Source: Gemmiger formicilis (GTDB lineage Bacteria; Bacillota; Clostridia; Oscillospirales; Ruminococcaceae). Taken from it: 64,000 bases of DNA. The stretch's first letter is position 1, and the number at the start of each line of letters is the position of its first letter. The notes under the pieces were generated by a model. It had not been told where the DNA came from, made no database searches, and worked only from the letters and a program-made list of their open reading frames with translations. Shown piece after piece: positions 32,826 through 41,567 of the stretch. The stretch covers positions 62,001 through 126,000 of the forward strand of contig NZ_JACJJP010000002.1 in the NCBI RefSeq assembly GCF_016900095.1, written 5' to 3'. A program made the translations under genes and the position numbers.

Positions 32826-33455
32826 TTATCCCTTGTTGGGACTGATGTTTTGTTCCACCTCCTGTATCATCCCATAATGTTTCCCACTCTTCCTCGTGAT
32901 CCTGTTATAATCATCCGATACCAGATAGTCCAATAGCCAGGTTTTCGGCACCATAAACCGTGGGCGGCGCCGGATGGTGCGCAGGCGGCCCTCAGTGCAC
33001 CAACGGCTGACCGTGTGGGGTGTGTAGCCGGTGAAGCGGGCGATCTGCTCTACGGTCAGTACGTCGGGGGCGTCGGCCAGCTGCTGTTCCAGATGGCGGC
33101 GGAGGAGCAGACGGCTGGCGATCTCGTAGTCGAGAGTGCGGGTCAGGGATACGGCGGGCGGTTTGTGCTGGGGATAGTTCTTATACCACCCGCTGGGAGG
33201 AGCGTAATGCTCCGGTTCGGTGAGACGGCGGCGCAGGTAGGCGGCCACGTCTGCTTTGGCGATCTTGTAGCAACGGGTGCGCTTGCCGGTGTGGAGGCAG
33301 GGCACAAGCCCGCTCTGGAGCAGGTATAGCGAGGTGCGGGTGCCAATGTGGCAGGCGATGCGGAAGTCGTTGCGGCTCATGGGATCGGGATAGGGCGCCA
33401 GCAGCGTGTCGATTTCCTTTGCCAGCCGGTCCTGTGTAATGGTTTGTTCGTTCAT
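32826..33455 (-). CDS. Right-end HTH protein, two excisionase-like domains
   Basis: A 209-residue DNA-binding protein with two MerR/excisionase-type helix-turn-helix units. The first is at ~20-75 (SRNDFRIACHIGTRTSLYLLQSGLVP, then GKRTRCYKIAKADVAAYL), and the second at ~135-185 (LTVEQIARFTGYTPHTVSRWCTEGRLR, then RRRPRFMVPKTWLLDYL). ATG 33455 follows AAAGGAG. It sits 350 bases inside the tRNA-Ser 3' half at 33804. Its N-terminal part and the noncoding arm recur at 62790-63365, so it is a component of a conserved element end. A directionality factor acting on a shared integrase is my inference. Confidence 0.8.
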   Translation of the reverse strand: MNEQTITQDRLAKEIDTLLAPYPDPMSRNDFRIACHIGTRTSLYLLQSGLVPCLHTGKRTRCYKIAKADVAAYLRRRLTEPEHYAPPSGWYKNYPQHKPPAVSLTRTLDYEIASRLLLRRHLEQQLADAPDVLTVEQIARFTGYTPHTVSRWCTEGRLRTIRRRPRFMVPKTWLLDYLVSDDYNRITRKSGKHYGMIQEVEQNISPNKG

Positions 33456-33803
33456 GGTTGGATTCTCCTTTGATGATATTCGGACCCGGAGAAACCGTAT
33501 CTGTACGACAAGATTCTTGAATTTTGGAGTGATTTTCTCGCCTGCGGGGAAATTTTGCGCCGGGACAAAAAGCCGGAACCAGCCCCGGCGGGCCAAATGC
33601 CCTGCCGGTTATCTTGCACGGCATCTTGCATTTTTCCCGGAAGGCGTTGCTTTTCGCCCCAAGGGGTGGTACTATACTTTTACTTGTACCCACGCGGTTT
33701 TATGGGAGAGTGCCCGGAAAATTCGCGTGGCGTGGCCAAAATGGGCGGGACGAAACGGCCTGTTTTGACCCTGGGGGAGCACAAAGGGCATTGGGGACAC
33801 AAA
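33233..33803. repeat. Right-end module, copy 1 (paired with 62794-63365)
   Basis: About 575 bases, aligned almost without gaps to 62794-63365 at roughly 90% identity by eye. It includes the first ~75 codons of the HTH gene, its ribosome binding site and ~350 bases of noncoding arm with the TCTTGCA pair (33612-33618, 33624-33630). It ends at ACAAAACTCGAAA, the anticodon-loop crossover of tRNA-Ser. Confidence 0.9.
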
Positions 33804-33864
33804 ACTCGAAATGCGATAGGGCGTTAACAGCGCCGCCAGAGTTCAAATCTCTGATGCTCCGCCA
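33804..33864 (+). pseudogene. 3' half of the disrupted tRNA-Ser(CGA)
   Basis: Begins in the anticodon loop (CTCGAAA). It continues with stem TGCGA, a long variable arm, T-arm CAGAG-TTCAAAT-CTCTG, acceptor ATGCTCC and GCCA. The stem and acceptor complement the 5' half at 17219-17257 exactly (TCGCA/TGCGA, GGAGCAT/ATGCTCC). It is preceded by CAAAA, an element end, so it is not a functional gene here. Confidence 0.9.
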
Positions 33865-33865
33865 G

Positions 33866-33903
33866 ATAAGGGCAAGGACGGAAACGTCCTTGCCCTTATT
33901 CTT
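33866..33903 (+). terminator. Terminator of the displaced tRNA-Ser half
   Basis: GATAAGGGCAAGGACG-GAAA-CGTCCTTGCCCTTAT followed by TCTTTT. A close relative follows the other 3' half at 63430. Confidence 0.85.
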
Positions 33904-34089
33904 TTGTATGCTTTAGCAAAATGAGAGCTCCCAGCTCTGCTGGGGAGAGTAAAAAAGCTTTAGCTCCAAGCGTCGAGCGAAGCGAGAAAAAATCAACAAC
34001 TTTACTATTGTCAAGAAAGCTGATCTTGGATAAACAGCGCCCGTTTACGGGCTGTAGGGCAAATGATGCAAGTGGCGGATTTTTCAGTG

Positions 34090-34160
34090 CCTCTTGAGAA
34101 GCTTGCCGGTACGATGCCCTTCTAGGGCTTACTCAAGCCACCGGCTAAGCGGGTGGTTTT
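34090..34160 (+). mobile_element. Possible solo right end of an IS200/IS605-type element
   Basis: A compact stem CCACC..GGTGG (34139-34157) followed by TTTTGATAG is preceded by ATGCCCTTCTAGGGCTTACTCAAG. This resembles the subterminal hairpins and omega-RNA scaffold ends of IS605-group elements. No tnpA or tnpB gene is present. It could equally be an ordinary terminator. Nothing else is recognised in 33904-34300. Confidence 0.35.
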
Positions 34161-34301
34161 GATAGTGCATCCATATATCCGCTGCCGATTCTGCGGCAGG
34201 AAAAACGGACAGAATGTTCCATAAAATGAAATACTGATTTCAAAAATTGAAATTTCGGCGGCCTTGGCAAAATCCGGCACGGAATTTGTGCAGATTGCGT
34301 C

Positions 34302-34330
34302 TTGCCGCTGGCAGGCGGCTTTTTTATAAT
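34302..34330 (+). promoter_or_regulatory. Promoter of garR
   Basis: TTGCCG (34302-34307) and TATAAT (34325-34330) with a 17-base spacer, 55 bases before the garR start. Confidence 0.75.
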
Positions 34331-34384
34331 AAAGCCAAAACCAATACAGCCGCCCTGCAGCGGCCCGTGAAAGAGGTGCATTGT

Positions 34385-35263
34385 ATGAAAATCGGAATGA
34401 TCGGTCTGGGGATTATGGGCAAGCCTATGGCCAAAAATTTGCTCAAAGCCGGATATGACCTGACGGTTAGCAGCTTCAACAAGGCTGCCGATGAACTGGT
34501 GGCCCTGGGCGCCCAGAAGGCCGAGAACAAGCGGATCGGGGAAACCTGCGATGTGGTACTGACCATGCTGCCGGACTCCCCTCAGGTCAAGCAGGTCATG
34601 CTGGGGGAGGACGGCGTGGCTGCCCATATGCATCCGGGCAGCGTGTATATCGATATGAGTTCCATCAATCCCCTGGCCAGCAAAGAGGTAGCCGCGGCGC
34701 TGGTCCAGCGCGGCATCGAGATGCTGGATGCACCGGTGTCCGGCGGTGAGCCCAAGGCTATTGACGGGACTCTGTCCTTCATGGTGGGCGGCAAACAGGA
34801 AGTATTTGACCGCTACAAGCCGCTGCTGAGCGCCATGGGTTCCAGTGTGGTGCGCTGTGGTGAAGTGGGCGCCGGCAACACCACCAAGCTGGCCAACCAG
34901 ATCATTGTGGCCTGCAATATCCAAGCCCTGGCGGAAGCCCTGACCCTGGCCCAGAAGGCGGGGGTAGACCCCGAACTAGTGTTCCAGGCCATTAAAGGCG
35001 GTCTGGCCGGCAGCACTGTCATGAACGCCAAGGCGCCCATGATGCTGGAAGGCAATGATAAGCCCGGGTTCCGGATCGATCTGCACATCAAGGACCTGAA
35101 AAATGCCCTGGACTGTGCCCACATGGTAGGGTCCCCCCTGCCCATGACCGCCGAAGTGCAGGAAGTACTGCAGTGGCTGCACAACAACGGCTGCGGTCAG
35201 AATGACCACAGCGCCATTGCCAAGTTTTATGAGCACCTCACCGGGCTGAAGCTGGGCCGGTAA
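34385..35263 (+). CDS. garR: Tartronate semialdehyde reductase (2-hydroxy-3-oxopropionate reductase)
   Basis: A 292-residue beta-hydroxyacid dehydrogenase reducing tartronate semialdehyde to D-glycerate. The N-terminal Rossmann motif IGMIGLGIMGKPMAKN, the substrate loop DAPVSGGEPKAIDGTLSFMVGG (from residue 115) and the catalytic lysine K168 in GAGNTTKLANQ are intact. I start at ATG 34385, preceded by AAAGAGGTG; the frame is open further upstream through the promoter. With garD at 53001 and glycerate kinase at 61557 it completes a galactarate route, although the genes are scattered over 28 kb. Confidence 0.9.
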   Translation: MKIGMIGLGIMGKPMAKNLLKAGYDLTVSSFNKAADELVALGAQKAENKRIGETCDVVLTMLPDSPQVKQVMLGEDGVAAHMHPGSVYIDMSSINPLASKEVAAALVQRGIEMLDAPVSGGEPKAIDGTLSFMVGGKQEVFDRYKPLLSAMGSSVVRCGEVGAGNTTKLANQIIVACNIQALAEALTLAQKAGVDPELVFQAIKGGLAGSTVMNAKAPMMLEGNDKPGFRIDLHIKDLKNALDCAHMVGSPLPMTAEVQEVLQWLHNNGCGQNDHSAIAKFYEHLTGLKLGR

Positions 35264-35348
35264 GGCGAATGGTTGACAAACCGGGGTGAGGCTGTTACTT
35301 TTGTAGGTAAAAGAACGGCCTGCGGGCCGCACAGGAGGATGCTCCACC

Positions 35349-37259
35349 ATGGCCAAAATTGCCATTTTTGCGCCTTATCCGGACAGCTGTGAACTTTTGA
35401 CGTCCATGTTGCCTGATTTTCCACACCTGACACCGCTATGTGTGGAATACATCTCCACCGACCGGGTGGTGCAGCGGGCCAGTACCTTGCAGCAGCAGGG
35501 GTGCGACCTGATCATCGCCCGCGGTCTGCAGGCAACGCTGCTCCGCCGGTGCGTGTCGCTGCCCTTGGTGGAAATTCGTGCCACCATGCAGGAGATTGCC
35601 CGCCCGGTGAACGAACTCAAACAGACACTGGGCGTCGACTGCCCGGTGCTGGGGCTGGTGGGAATTGCCAATATGTTTCCGGACCTGTCGGCCTTCAATG
35701 AACTATTTGGGGTACGCCTGGTTCCGTACCTGGTGCAGGACCGGGCCGAGCTGACCCAAGCGGTAGCCAATGCCGTGGCAGAGGGGGCTCTGGCGCTGAT
35801 TGGGGGCCGCACTGTTTGTGAGCAGGCCCGGCAACTGGGAGTGCCCAGCCGTTTTTTGCCGGCTGGGCCGGACAGTTTGCGGGCGGCTCTGGAGATGGCA
35901 AATCTGTCCAGCCAGGCCATTGACCAGGAAAAACGAAATAGCGCCGAGATTAATGTCATGCTGGACAGCGCCCAGAGCGGTATGCTTCAGGTAGACCGGG
36001 AAGGAACGGTCCGCCGGGCCAATGCGGCGGCGTACCGGCTGTTAGAGCCGGAACCGGATCGGGTTCTGCGTCATCCGGTGACCGAACTGCTGCCTGCCCT
36101 GGACCCCGGCGCCCTGGAAGCGGCGCTGCTTCAGGGGCAGGAAAGCTATACGGTGGTGCCTGGCGAACAGGACCGGGCACTGATGGTGAGCATCAATCCC
36201 ATCCGGGTGGACGGAGGTAGCGACGGTGTTCTGCTGACCCTGCAGGAAGGCGACCGCATTATCCGTATGGACAGTGAGCTGCGCCGGGAATTGTACCAGC
36301 GGGGCTGCATTGCGGGATGCAGATTTCAGAATTATGTCTGCTGCAGCGCGGTCACACGCAAGCTGGTGGATCTTGGCAAGCGCATTGCCCGGTATAGTAC
36401 ACCGGTTCTTCTGCAGGGAGAAAACGGCACCGGCAAGGGTTTGCTGGCCCAGTGTCTGCACAATGAAAGCCTGCTGCGCGCCAATGCCTTTGTGTCTGTG
36501 GATTGCAGTGCCTGGCCGCCCGAAACGGTGGACGCTATGCTCTTTGGCAATTACACCAGCCGCCGGGACAATCCCTGCATGGCAGAACTGGCGGAGAACG
36601 GAACGCTGTATCTGGCCCATGTGGATGCCCTGCCCTATGAAACCCAGTATAAACTGTTTTGCCTGATCCGGGGCAAGTTCTGGCACAATGGCAGCAACCG
36701 GCCTGGCCAGGCAACCGTGCGGGTCATAGCTTCCACCGGAGCCAACCTCGTTGCCATGGTGGAGAAAGGCAGCTTTCGCGGAGAGCTTTATTATGCTCTT
36801 ACGGCGCTGAGTCTGCAGGTTCCGCCCCTGCGGCAGCGGCGGGAGGATATTCCCGAATGGATAGACCATTACCTGGACCTGTGGCAGCAGCGATACAAAC
36901 GGTTTGTAAGGCTGAGCCAGGGGGCACGGAAATTTTTACAGGAGTACGACTGGCCCGGCAATCTGGACCAGATCAGCAGCATCTGTGAGCGCACGGTTCT
37001 GATGACCCAAAAGCGTACGGTGGATGAAGTCTTTCTGCGCAGCCAGCTGGAACAGGTCAGCCCCCGTTTGGACCCCTGTACCAAGGAGATTGTGCGCTAC
37101 CGGGACCGCAGAGCTGACCAGATTGCAGAGCTTCTGCGCCGATACCATGGCAATCGGACCAAGGTGGCCCAGGAACTGGGAATCAGCAAAACGACCCTGT
37201 GGCGCTGCATCAAAAAGTATGGCATCAGCCCTGCAGAGGGCGACGACGCAGAATACTGA
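35349..37259 (+). CDS. PrpR-type regulator with degenerate sigma-54 activator domain
   Basis: A 636-residue regulator: PrpR N-terminal sensor (~1-190), PAS domain (~200-300), AAA+ domain (~325-555) and a Fis-type HTH_8 at the C-terminus (HGNRTKVAQELGISKTTLWRCIKKYGI). Walker A (GENGTGKG, 357-364) and the FRGELYYAL arginine finger are present. However, the sigma-54-contacting GAFTGA loop is replaced by NYTSRR (~401-406), and Walker B reads LYLAHV instead of LFLDEI. It therefore probably does not activate sigma-54 promoters. It follows garR by 85 bases and may be co-transcribed, controlling the island's catabolic genes. Confidence 0.85.
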   Translation: MAKIAIFAPYPDSCELLTSMLPDFPHLTPLCVEYISTDRVVQRASTLQQQGCDLIIARGLQATLLRRCVSLPLVEIRATMQEIARPVNELKQTLGVDCPVLGLVGIANMFPDLSAFNELFGVRLVPYLVQDRAELTQAVANAVAEGALALIGGRTVCEQARQLGVPSRFLPAGPDSLRAALEMANLSSQAIDQEKRNSAEINVMLDSAQSGMLQVDREGTVRRANAAAYRLLEPEPDRVLRHPVTELLPALDPGALEAALLQGQESYTVVPGEQDRALMVSINPIRVDGGSDGVLLTLQEGDRIIRMDSELRRELYQRGCIAGCRFQNYVCCSAVTRKLVDLGKRIARYSTPVLLQGENGTGKGLLAQCLHNESLLRANAFVSVDCSAWPPETVDAMLFGNYTSRRDNPCMAELAENGTLYLAHVDALPYETQYKLFCLIRGKFWHNGSNRPGQATVRVIASTGANLVAMVEKGSFRGELYYALTALSLQVPPLRQRREDIPEWIDHYLDLWQQRYKRFVRLSQGARKFLQEYDWPGNLDQISSICERTVLMTQKRTVDEVFLRSQLEQVSPRLDPCTKEIVRYRDRRADQIAELLRRYHGNRTKVAQELGISKTTLWRCIKKYGISPAEGDDAEY

Positions 37260-37365
37260 TTCATAAGAATCGTGTTATGAGAGGTCTTTGCGGCAACTTT
37301 CAGTGAAAAGAATTATGTGCAAAGGCGATTTATAACTGGTTGCTGTTCTGGCTACAAAAGATGTG

Positions 37366-37407
37366 AAAAAGTGCCCGTTCCCCGTCAGGGGAGCGAGCAC
37401 TTTTTTG
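37366..37407. terminator. Bidirectional terminator
   Basis: GTGCCCGTTCCCC pairs with GGGGAGCGAGCAC around a short loop, flanked by A and T tracts, between the converging PrpR-type and LysR-type genes. Confidence 0.85.
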
Positions 37408-37424
37408 TTTATCTGAGAAAGGGA

Positions 37425-38387
37425 TTACATGTACTCCATCTCGAACTTGCGGCCGTACAAGGTTTCGCCGATGGCGTCGTGCAGCAGCTGCATGAAGGTG
37501 CGGTGCAGGGGAGTGATGCGTTTGGCGTTGAATACCACATAGATTCGGAAGGATGTGGGGCTGCCGCCGGGCATGACAAAGACCGGCTTTTCCTCTGTGT
37601 GGACAAAATGGGAATAGGCTGCGTTCTCAAAAGCAATGCCCATGCCGTTGGCCACCATCTGATAAACGGTTACCGCGTTGGAAATGAACATGGTACGCTT
37701 GGGATGGAAATTGTAGGCGGTGCACATCCATTGGGTATGGCGATTCATACTGCCCTTGACACTAGGGCAGATGAACAGCTCGTTGCTCAGCCGTTCGGCA
37801 TCCACATCCAGGGGATGGGTCATGCTGTTTCCTGTCAGATCGTAAGATTTCATGAGCGGAATGCTGCGGGGGACCAAAAACAGGTGGAATTCCTGGGGCA
37901 GGCGCAGATAGGACAGCTTGGCGTTATACACATAGGTTTCTACCACGGCCATGTCCAGCACTCCGTGCAGTACCTTCTCGATCATATTTACGTCCCGGTC
38001 CTCGGATACGCTGATCTCGGCGTCCGGGAACATTCGCTGCAGCCGGGGCAGGGTCATGGGCAGCCAGATGGTGCCGCGGTTTCGCCCGATCCCCAGGTTC
38101 AGCTTCAGGTCCGGGTCGCTGTTGAACTGCAGTAGGTCCCGGGCCAGGCGGTCCTGCATGTTGCAGATTTTTTCCAGCTCGGAGATATAATAGGTGCCGG
38201 CTTCGGTAATGCGGATGGGGTTGGTACTGCGGTCAAACAGCCGTACTCCCAGATCCCGCTCCAGCCGGTTCAGGTATACGGTCAGCGCCGGCTGCGAAAT
38301 GAACAAACGGTCGGCTGCACGTGTGATATTCTGTTCCTCTGCCAACACCATCAGATAGTTCAGTTGGTCGAACATGGTATTTTTCAC
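37425..38387 (-). CDS. LysR-family transcriptional regulator
   Basis: A 320-residue LysR-type regulator. The N-terminal winged helix (FDQLNYLMVLAEEQNITRAADRLFISQPALTVYLNRLERDLGVRLFDR) is followed by a substrate-binding domain of about 225 residues. It is divergent from the dehydrogenase/ABC operon at 38632 and very likely activates it. The GTG start at 38387 has a weak GGTGG upstream; an ATG four codons later has none. The inducer is unknown; a pectin-derived uronate or unsaturated sugar would fit the neighbours. Confidence 0.9.
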   Translation of the reverse strand: MKNTMFDQLNYLMVLAEEQNITRAADRLFISQPALTVYLNRLERDLGVRLFDRSTNPIRITEAGTYYISELEKICNMQDRLARDLLQFNSDPDLKLNLGIGRNRGTIWLPMTLPRLQRMFPDAEISVSEDRDVNMIEKVLHGVLDMAVVETYVYNAKLSYLRLPQEFHLFLVPRSIPLMKSYDLTGNSMTHPLDVDAERLSNELFICPSVKGSMNRHTQWMCTAYNFHPKRTMFISNAVTVYQMVANGMGIAFENAAYSHFVHTEEKPVFVMPGGSPTSFRIYVVFNAKRITPLHRTFMQLLHDAIGETLYGRKFEMEYM

Positions 38388-38465
38388 AATATTTTTCCAC
38401 CACCTTTGGCAAGTATTATTATTATAGAAGCAAAAAATCGCTTTGTAAAGTGTTTTTTAGGCTCC

Positions 38466-38533
38466 ATAACTTTGCAGTTATACCGTGATAGTTGGGTTGA
38501 TATTTCCAATCGGGCAAAAGATGTGGCTATAAT
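38466..38533 (+). promoter_or_regulatory. LysR-type operator and -10 upstream of the dehydrogenase operon
   Basis: ATAACT-TTGC-AGTTAT (38466-38481) is a perfect T-N11-A-type palindrome centred about 67 bases before the predicted start. TATAAT is at 38528-38533 with no good -35, as expected for an activator-dependent promoter. Confidence 0.65.
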
Positions 38534-38631
38534 CTAGATAGAAGATGACCTTGACCGCCGGAGCCGGAGGGAATGGCAGGCGGCCTGAAGGCAGTTAAGC
38601 AAGAGAATTCCACAGGGAGGAAACACAAACG

Positions 38632-39654
38632 ATGAATCAAGTTGTGATCAAGGAACCGGGAATCGTCGAAGTTCGCAAAGACGCCGTGCAGCCCGTTCCC
38701 GGTGCCGGAGAAGCGCTGCTGAAGGTACAGTATTGCGGGATCTGCGGCGCCGACCTGGCCAGCTTTACCGGCAACCAGCCCTTTACCACCTATCCCCGCG
38801 TCCCCGGTCATGAGTTCAGTGCCCAGATCGTCTCCGTGCCGGAAAATGACCGCGGTCTGAACCCCGGCGACATTGTCACCTGCAACCCGTACTTCAATTG
38901 TGGGCACTGCTATTCCTGCCGGCGCGGTTTTGTGAACTGCTGCACCGACAACCAGACCATGGGCGTGCAGCGGGACGGTGCCTTTCAGGATTACATCACC
39001 ATGCCTGTTTCCCGCATTGTGCCGGGCCGCGGCCTGAGCGCCCGCCAGCTGGCCCTGGTGGAGCCCTTCTGCATCGGCCATCACGGAATCTCCCGCGGGC
39101 ATGTCAAAGCCGGGGACAAGGTTCTGGTGGTGGGAGCCGGCCCCATCGGCATGTTTGCCATGCTCAGCGCCAGGGCTATCGGTGCCGAAGTGTACATGGC
39201 CGATATTCTGGACGGCCGCCTGGCCGTTGCCCGGGAAATGGGCGCCGCCGGCACGGTCAATTCCGCCTCTCAGGAGGATGTGGACCGCTTTACCGCCGAA
39301 ATCACCGGCGGCAACGGCTTTGATGTCTGTGTGGAATGCTGCGGTCTGCCCCAGACCTTCCTGCAGTGCATCCAGCAGGCGGCTTTCGCCGGCACCATCA
39401 TCCTCATCGGCAACGGCAAGCGCGAAACCACCTTCCTCCATTCCATCCTGCTGAAAAAGGAACTGAACGTCTACGGCAGCCGCAACGCCTACACCGCCGA
39501 CTTTGAACAGGTGGTGGACATCCTGTGCCGCGGTCTGGTGGACGTGGAAAAACTGGTCAGCCGGGAGTACGCCCTGGCCGACGCCGCCGATGCCTTCGAG
39601 GTGCTGCAGCACAACGACGGCAACATTATGAAGGTTTTGCTGCGGGTGGAGTAA
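38632..39654 (+). CDS. Zinc-dependent medium-chain sugar/alcohol dehydrogenase
   Basis: A 340-residue MDR-family dehydrogenase. Catalytic zinc ligands are in YCGICGADL and PGHEFS. The structural zinc cysteines are in NCGHCYSCRRGFVNCC, and the NAD motif VLVVGAGPIGMFAM is intact. It resembles L-idonate, sorbitol or galactonate-type polyol dehydrogenases. As first gene of the operon with the sugar ABC importer it probably oxidises a sugar alcohol or aldonate released from the imported oligosaccharide. The substrate cannot be fixed. GGGAGG precedes the ATG. Confidence 0.88.
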   Translation: MNQVVIKEPGIVEVRKDAVQPVPGAGEALLKVQYCGICGADLASFTGNQPFTTYPRVPGHEFSAQIVSVPENDRGLNPGDIVTCNPYFNCGHCYSCRRGFVNCCTDNQTMGVQRDGAFQDYITMPVSRIVPGRGLSARQLALVEPFCIGHHGISRGHVKAGDKVLVVGAGPIGMFAMLSARAIGAEVYMADILDGRLAVAREMGAAGTVNSASQEDVDRFTAEITGGNGFDVCVECCGLPQTFLQCIQQAAFAGTIILIGNGKRETTFLHSILLKKELNVYGSRNAYTADFEQVVDILCRGLVDVEKLVSREYALADAADAFEVLQHNDGNIMKVLLRVE

Positions 39655-39694
39655 GCACCCCGCACAAGAAAGCAAAAACGGAGGGAAGAAACCC

Positions 39695-40627
39695 ATGAGC
39701 AAGGACCAAACCGCCATCTCCGCTGTTTCCAAAAAGGGCATGCGCCTGCATTACCGCAAGCTGGCAACGCCTTACCTGATGCTGGCCCCTATGCTGGCCT
39801 TTGTGCTGGTCTTCATGATTTGGCCCATCATCAACGTGTTCATCATGAGCGTGGAAGAATACAAGATCACCAAGCCCAATGACCGTCATTTCATCGGCCT
39901 GGAAAACTTCATCCAGATCTTTACCAAGGACGACCTGTTCTGGCGCACGCTGGGCAACACGTTGGTGTACGCCGTGATCAGCGTGGTGTTCCAGTGCGTG
40001 CTGGGATTCTGGCTGGCCTATCTGCTGACCCGCAAGTTCAAAGGCCGCGGCATCGTCCGCGCCCTGGCCCTGGTGCCCTGGGCTGTTGCCGGCCTGATGG
40101 TCGGTATCATCTGGAACCTGATGCTGGGCCAGACCTACGGCGTCATCAATGACCTGCTGCAGCGTGTGGGGCTCATCGATACCAACATATCCTGGTTCTC
40201 CAGCGCATCCATGGCCATGCTGGCCGCCTGTATTGCCAACGTATGGCGCGGCATTCCCTTCTTTACCATCAGCTTTATGTCCGCGCTGGTCAGCATTCCC
40301 GACGACCTGTACGAATCCGCCCGCATCGACGGCGCCAACGCCCCCACCATGATGTTCCGCATCACCATTCCCATGATCAAGGACACCATCATCTTCACCA
40401 CCCTGTTGCGCTGCATCTGGACCTTCAACGCCGTTGACCTGATCATTGCCCTGACCGACGGTGGTCCCAACCGCGGAACCACCACCCTGGCACTGTACAC
40501 CATGCGCACCTTCACCAACAGCTACGATTACGGCTACGCTTCCGCTCTGGCGGTGGTGTCCACCATCATCATGCTGGTTGTGGCGTTCGTGTATATCAAG
40601 TTCGGCAAAATGGGCAAAAACGTATAA
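39695..40627 (+). CDS. ABC sugar transporter permease (MalF/UgpA type)
   Basis: A 310-residue permease with six membrane segments and the EAA loop ESARIDGANAPTMMFRITIPM near residue 210. The N-terminus (YLMLAPMLAFVLVFMIWPIIN) is typical of carbohydrate uptake CUT1 permeases. GGAGGG precedes the ATG. It pairs with the next permease and the lipoprotein. No ATPase gene is present in the cluster, so a shared MsmK-type ATPase elsewhere would be needed, as is usual in Firmicutes. Confidence 0.93.
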   Translation: MSKDQTAISAVSKKGMRLHYRKLATPYLMLAPMLAFVLVFMIWPIINVFIMSVEEYKITKPNDRHFIGLENFIQIFTKDDLFWRTLGNTLVYAVISVVFQCVLGFWLAYLLTRKFKGRGIVRALALVPWAVAGLMVGIIWNLMLGQTYGVINDLLQRVGLIDTNISWFSSASMAMLAACIANVWRGIPFFTISFMSALVSIPDDLYESARIDGANAPTMMFRITIPMIKDTIIFTTLLRCIWTFNAVDLIIALTDGGPNRGTTTLALYTMRTFTNSYDYGYASALAVVSTIIMLVVAFVYIKFGKMGKNV

Positions 40628-40642
40628 AGGAGGCCGCACAAT

Positions 40643-41497
40643 ATGGATACCAAATTCAAGCGCAATCTGTCTGCCGCGGGCTCCCGCGTGCTGCTGCTGT
40701 ACCTGCCGCTGGCCGTCTTTCTGGTGTTCACCCTGTTCCCCTTCTACTGGATCGTGAACACCTCGCTGAAGGACAGCGTGGACGTGCTGAGCATCCCCAT
40801 CCAGTACTGGCCCCAGAATCCCACCTTTGAAAACTACATCTACCTGTTCCAGAAGATGGGATTTGGCAACAACGTCAAGAACACCTTCTTTGTGGCTATC
40901 CTGACCACCGTCTTCGTCACCCTGTTGAGCTTGCTGGCCGGCTACGCCATGAGCCGCTACAGATTCCGGGGCAAAGGGGTCGTCTACGTGCTCATGCTGG
41001 TCACCCAGATGCTGCCCGCCGTTGTGCTGATGATCCCGCTGTTCCAGACCATGGTCAGCCTGAACCTGATCAACAACCTGTGGAGCCTGGTGCTGATCTG
41101 CACCTGCACCAACCTGCCGTTCTGCATGTTCATGATGATGGGCTACTACAACTCGGTTCCCAACGAGCTGGAAGAGGCCGCCCAGGTGGACGGCTGCACC
41201 CTGCTGGGCGCGGTGTTCCGCATTCTGATCCCGGTTATGCTGCCCAGCATCGTGGCCACCGGCGCTTACGCCTTCATCAATGCCTGGAACGTGTACGTCT
41301 ACGCCACCGCCTTCATCACCGACCGTACCAAGTACACCCTGCCCTTGGCACTGAACGTCTTCCAGGGTGAATACGGCACCGACTACGGTCTGCTGGCCGC
41401 CGGCTGCGTCATCGCCCTGCTGCCCGTCATCATCATCTTTGCCTTCATCCAGAAGCACCTGTCCGGCGGTGCCACTTCCGGCGCCGTGAAGGGATAA
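40643..41497 (+). CDS. ABC sugar transporter permease (MalG type)
   Basis: A 284-residue CUT1 permease with about six hydrophobic segments and the EAA loop EEAAQVDGCTLLGAVFRILIP near residue 190. The C-terminal KHLSGGATSGAVKG tail is typical of MalG-like subunits. AAAGGAGG lies just upstream; 15 bases separate it from the partner permease. The nearby rhamnogalacturonan-type hydrolases suggest import of unsaturated pectic oligosaccharides. Confidence 0.93.
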   Translation: MDTKFKRNLSAAGSRVLLLYLPLAVFLVFTLFPFYWIVNTSLKDSVDVLSIPIQYWPQNPTFENYIYLFQKMGFGNNVKNTFFVAILTTVFVTLLSLLAGYAMSRYRFRGKGVVYVLMLVTQMLPAVVLMIPLFQTMVSLNLINNLWSLVLICTCTNLPFCMFMMMGYYNSVPNELEEAAQVDGCTLLGAVFRILIPVMLPSIVATGAYAFINAWNVYVYATAFITDRTKYTLPLALNVFQGEYGTDYGLLAAGCVIALLPVIIIFAFIQKHLSGGATSGAVKG

Positions 41498-41567
41498 GGC
41501 CCCCACCCAAGGAAACGGGCGTTCGGATCAGAACGCCTGACAATAGAAGAACAAGGAGGACATACAC

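Noticed and set aside
33406-33916. Several 90-120-codon plus-strand frames over the right-end module
   Set aside because: They have no ribosome binding sites, overlap noncoding arm sequence and a tRNA half, and change frame between the two module copies.
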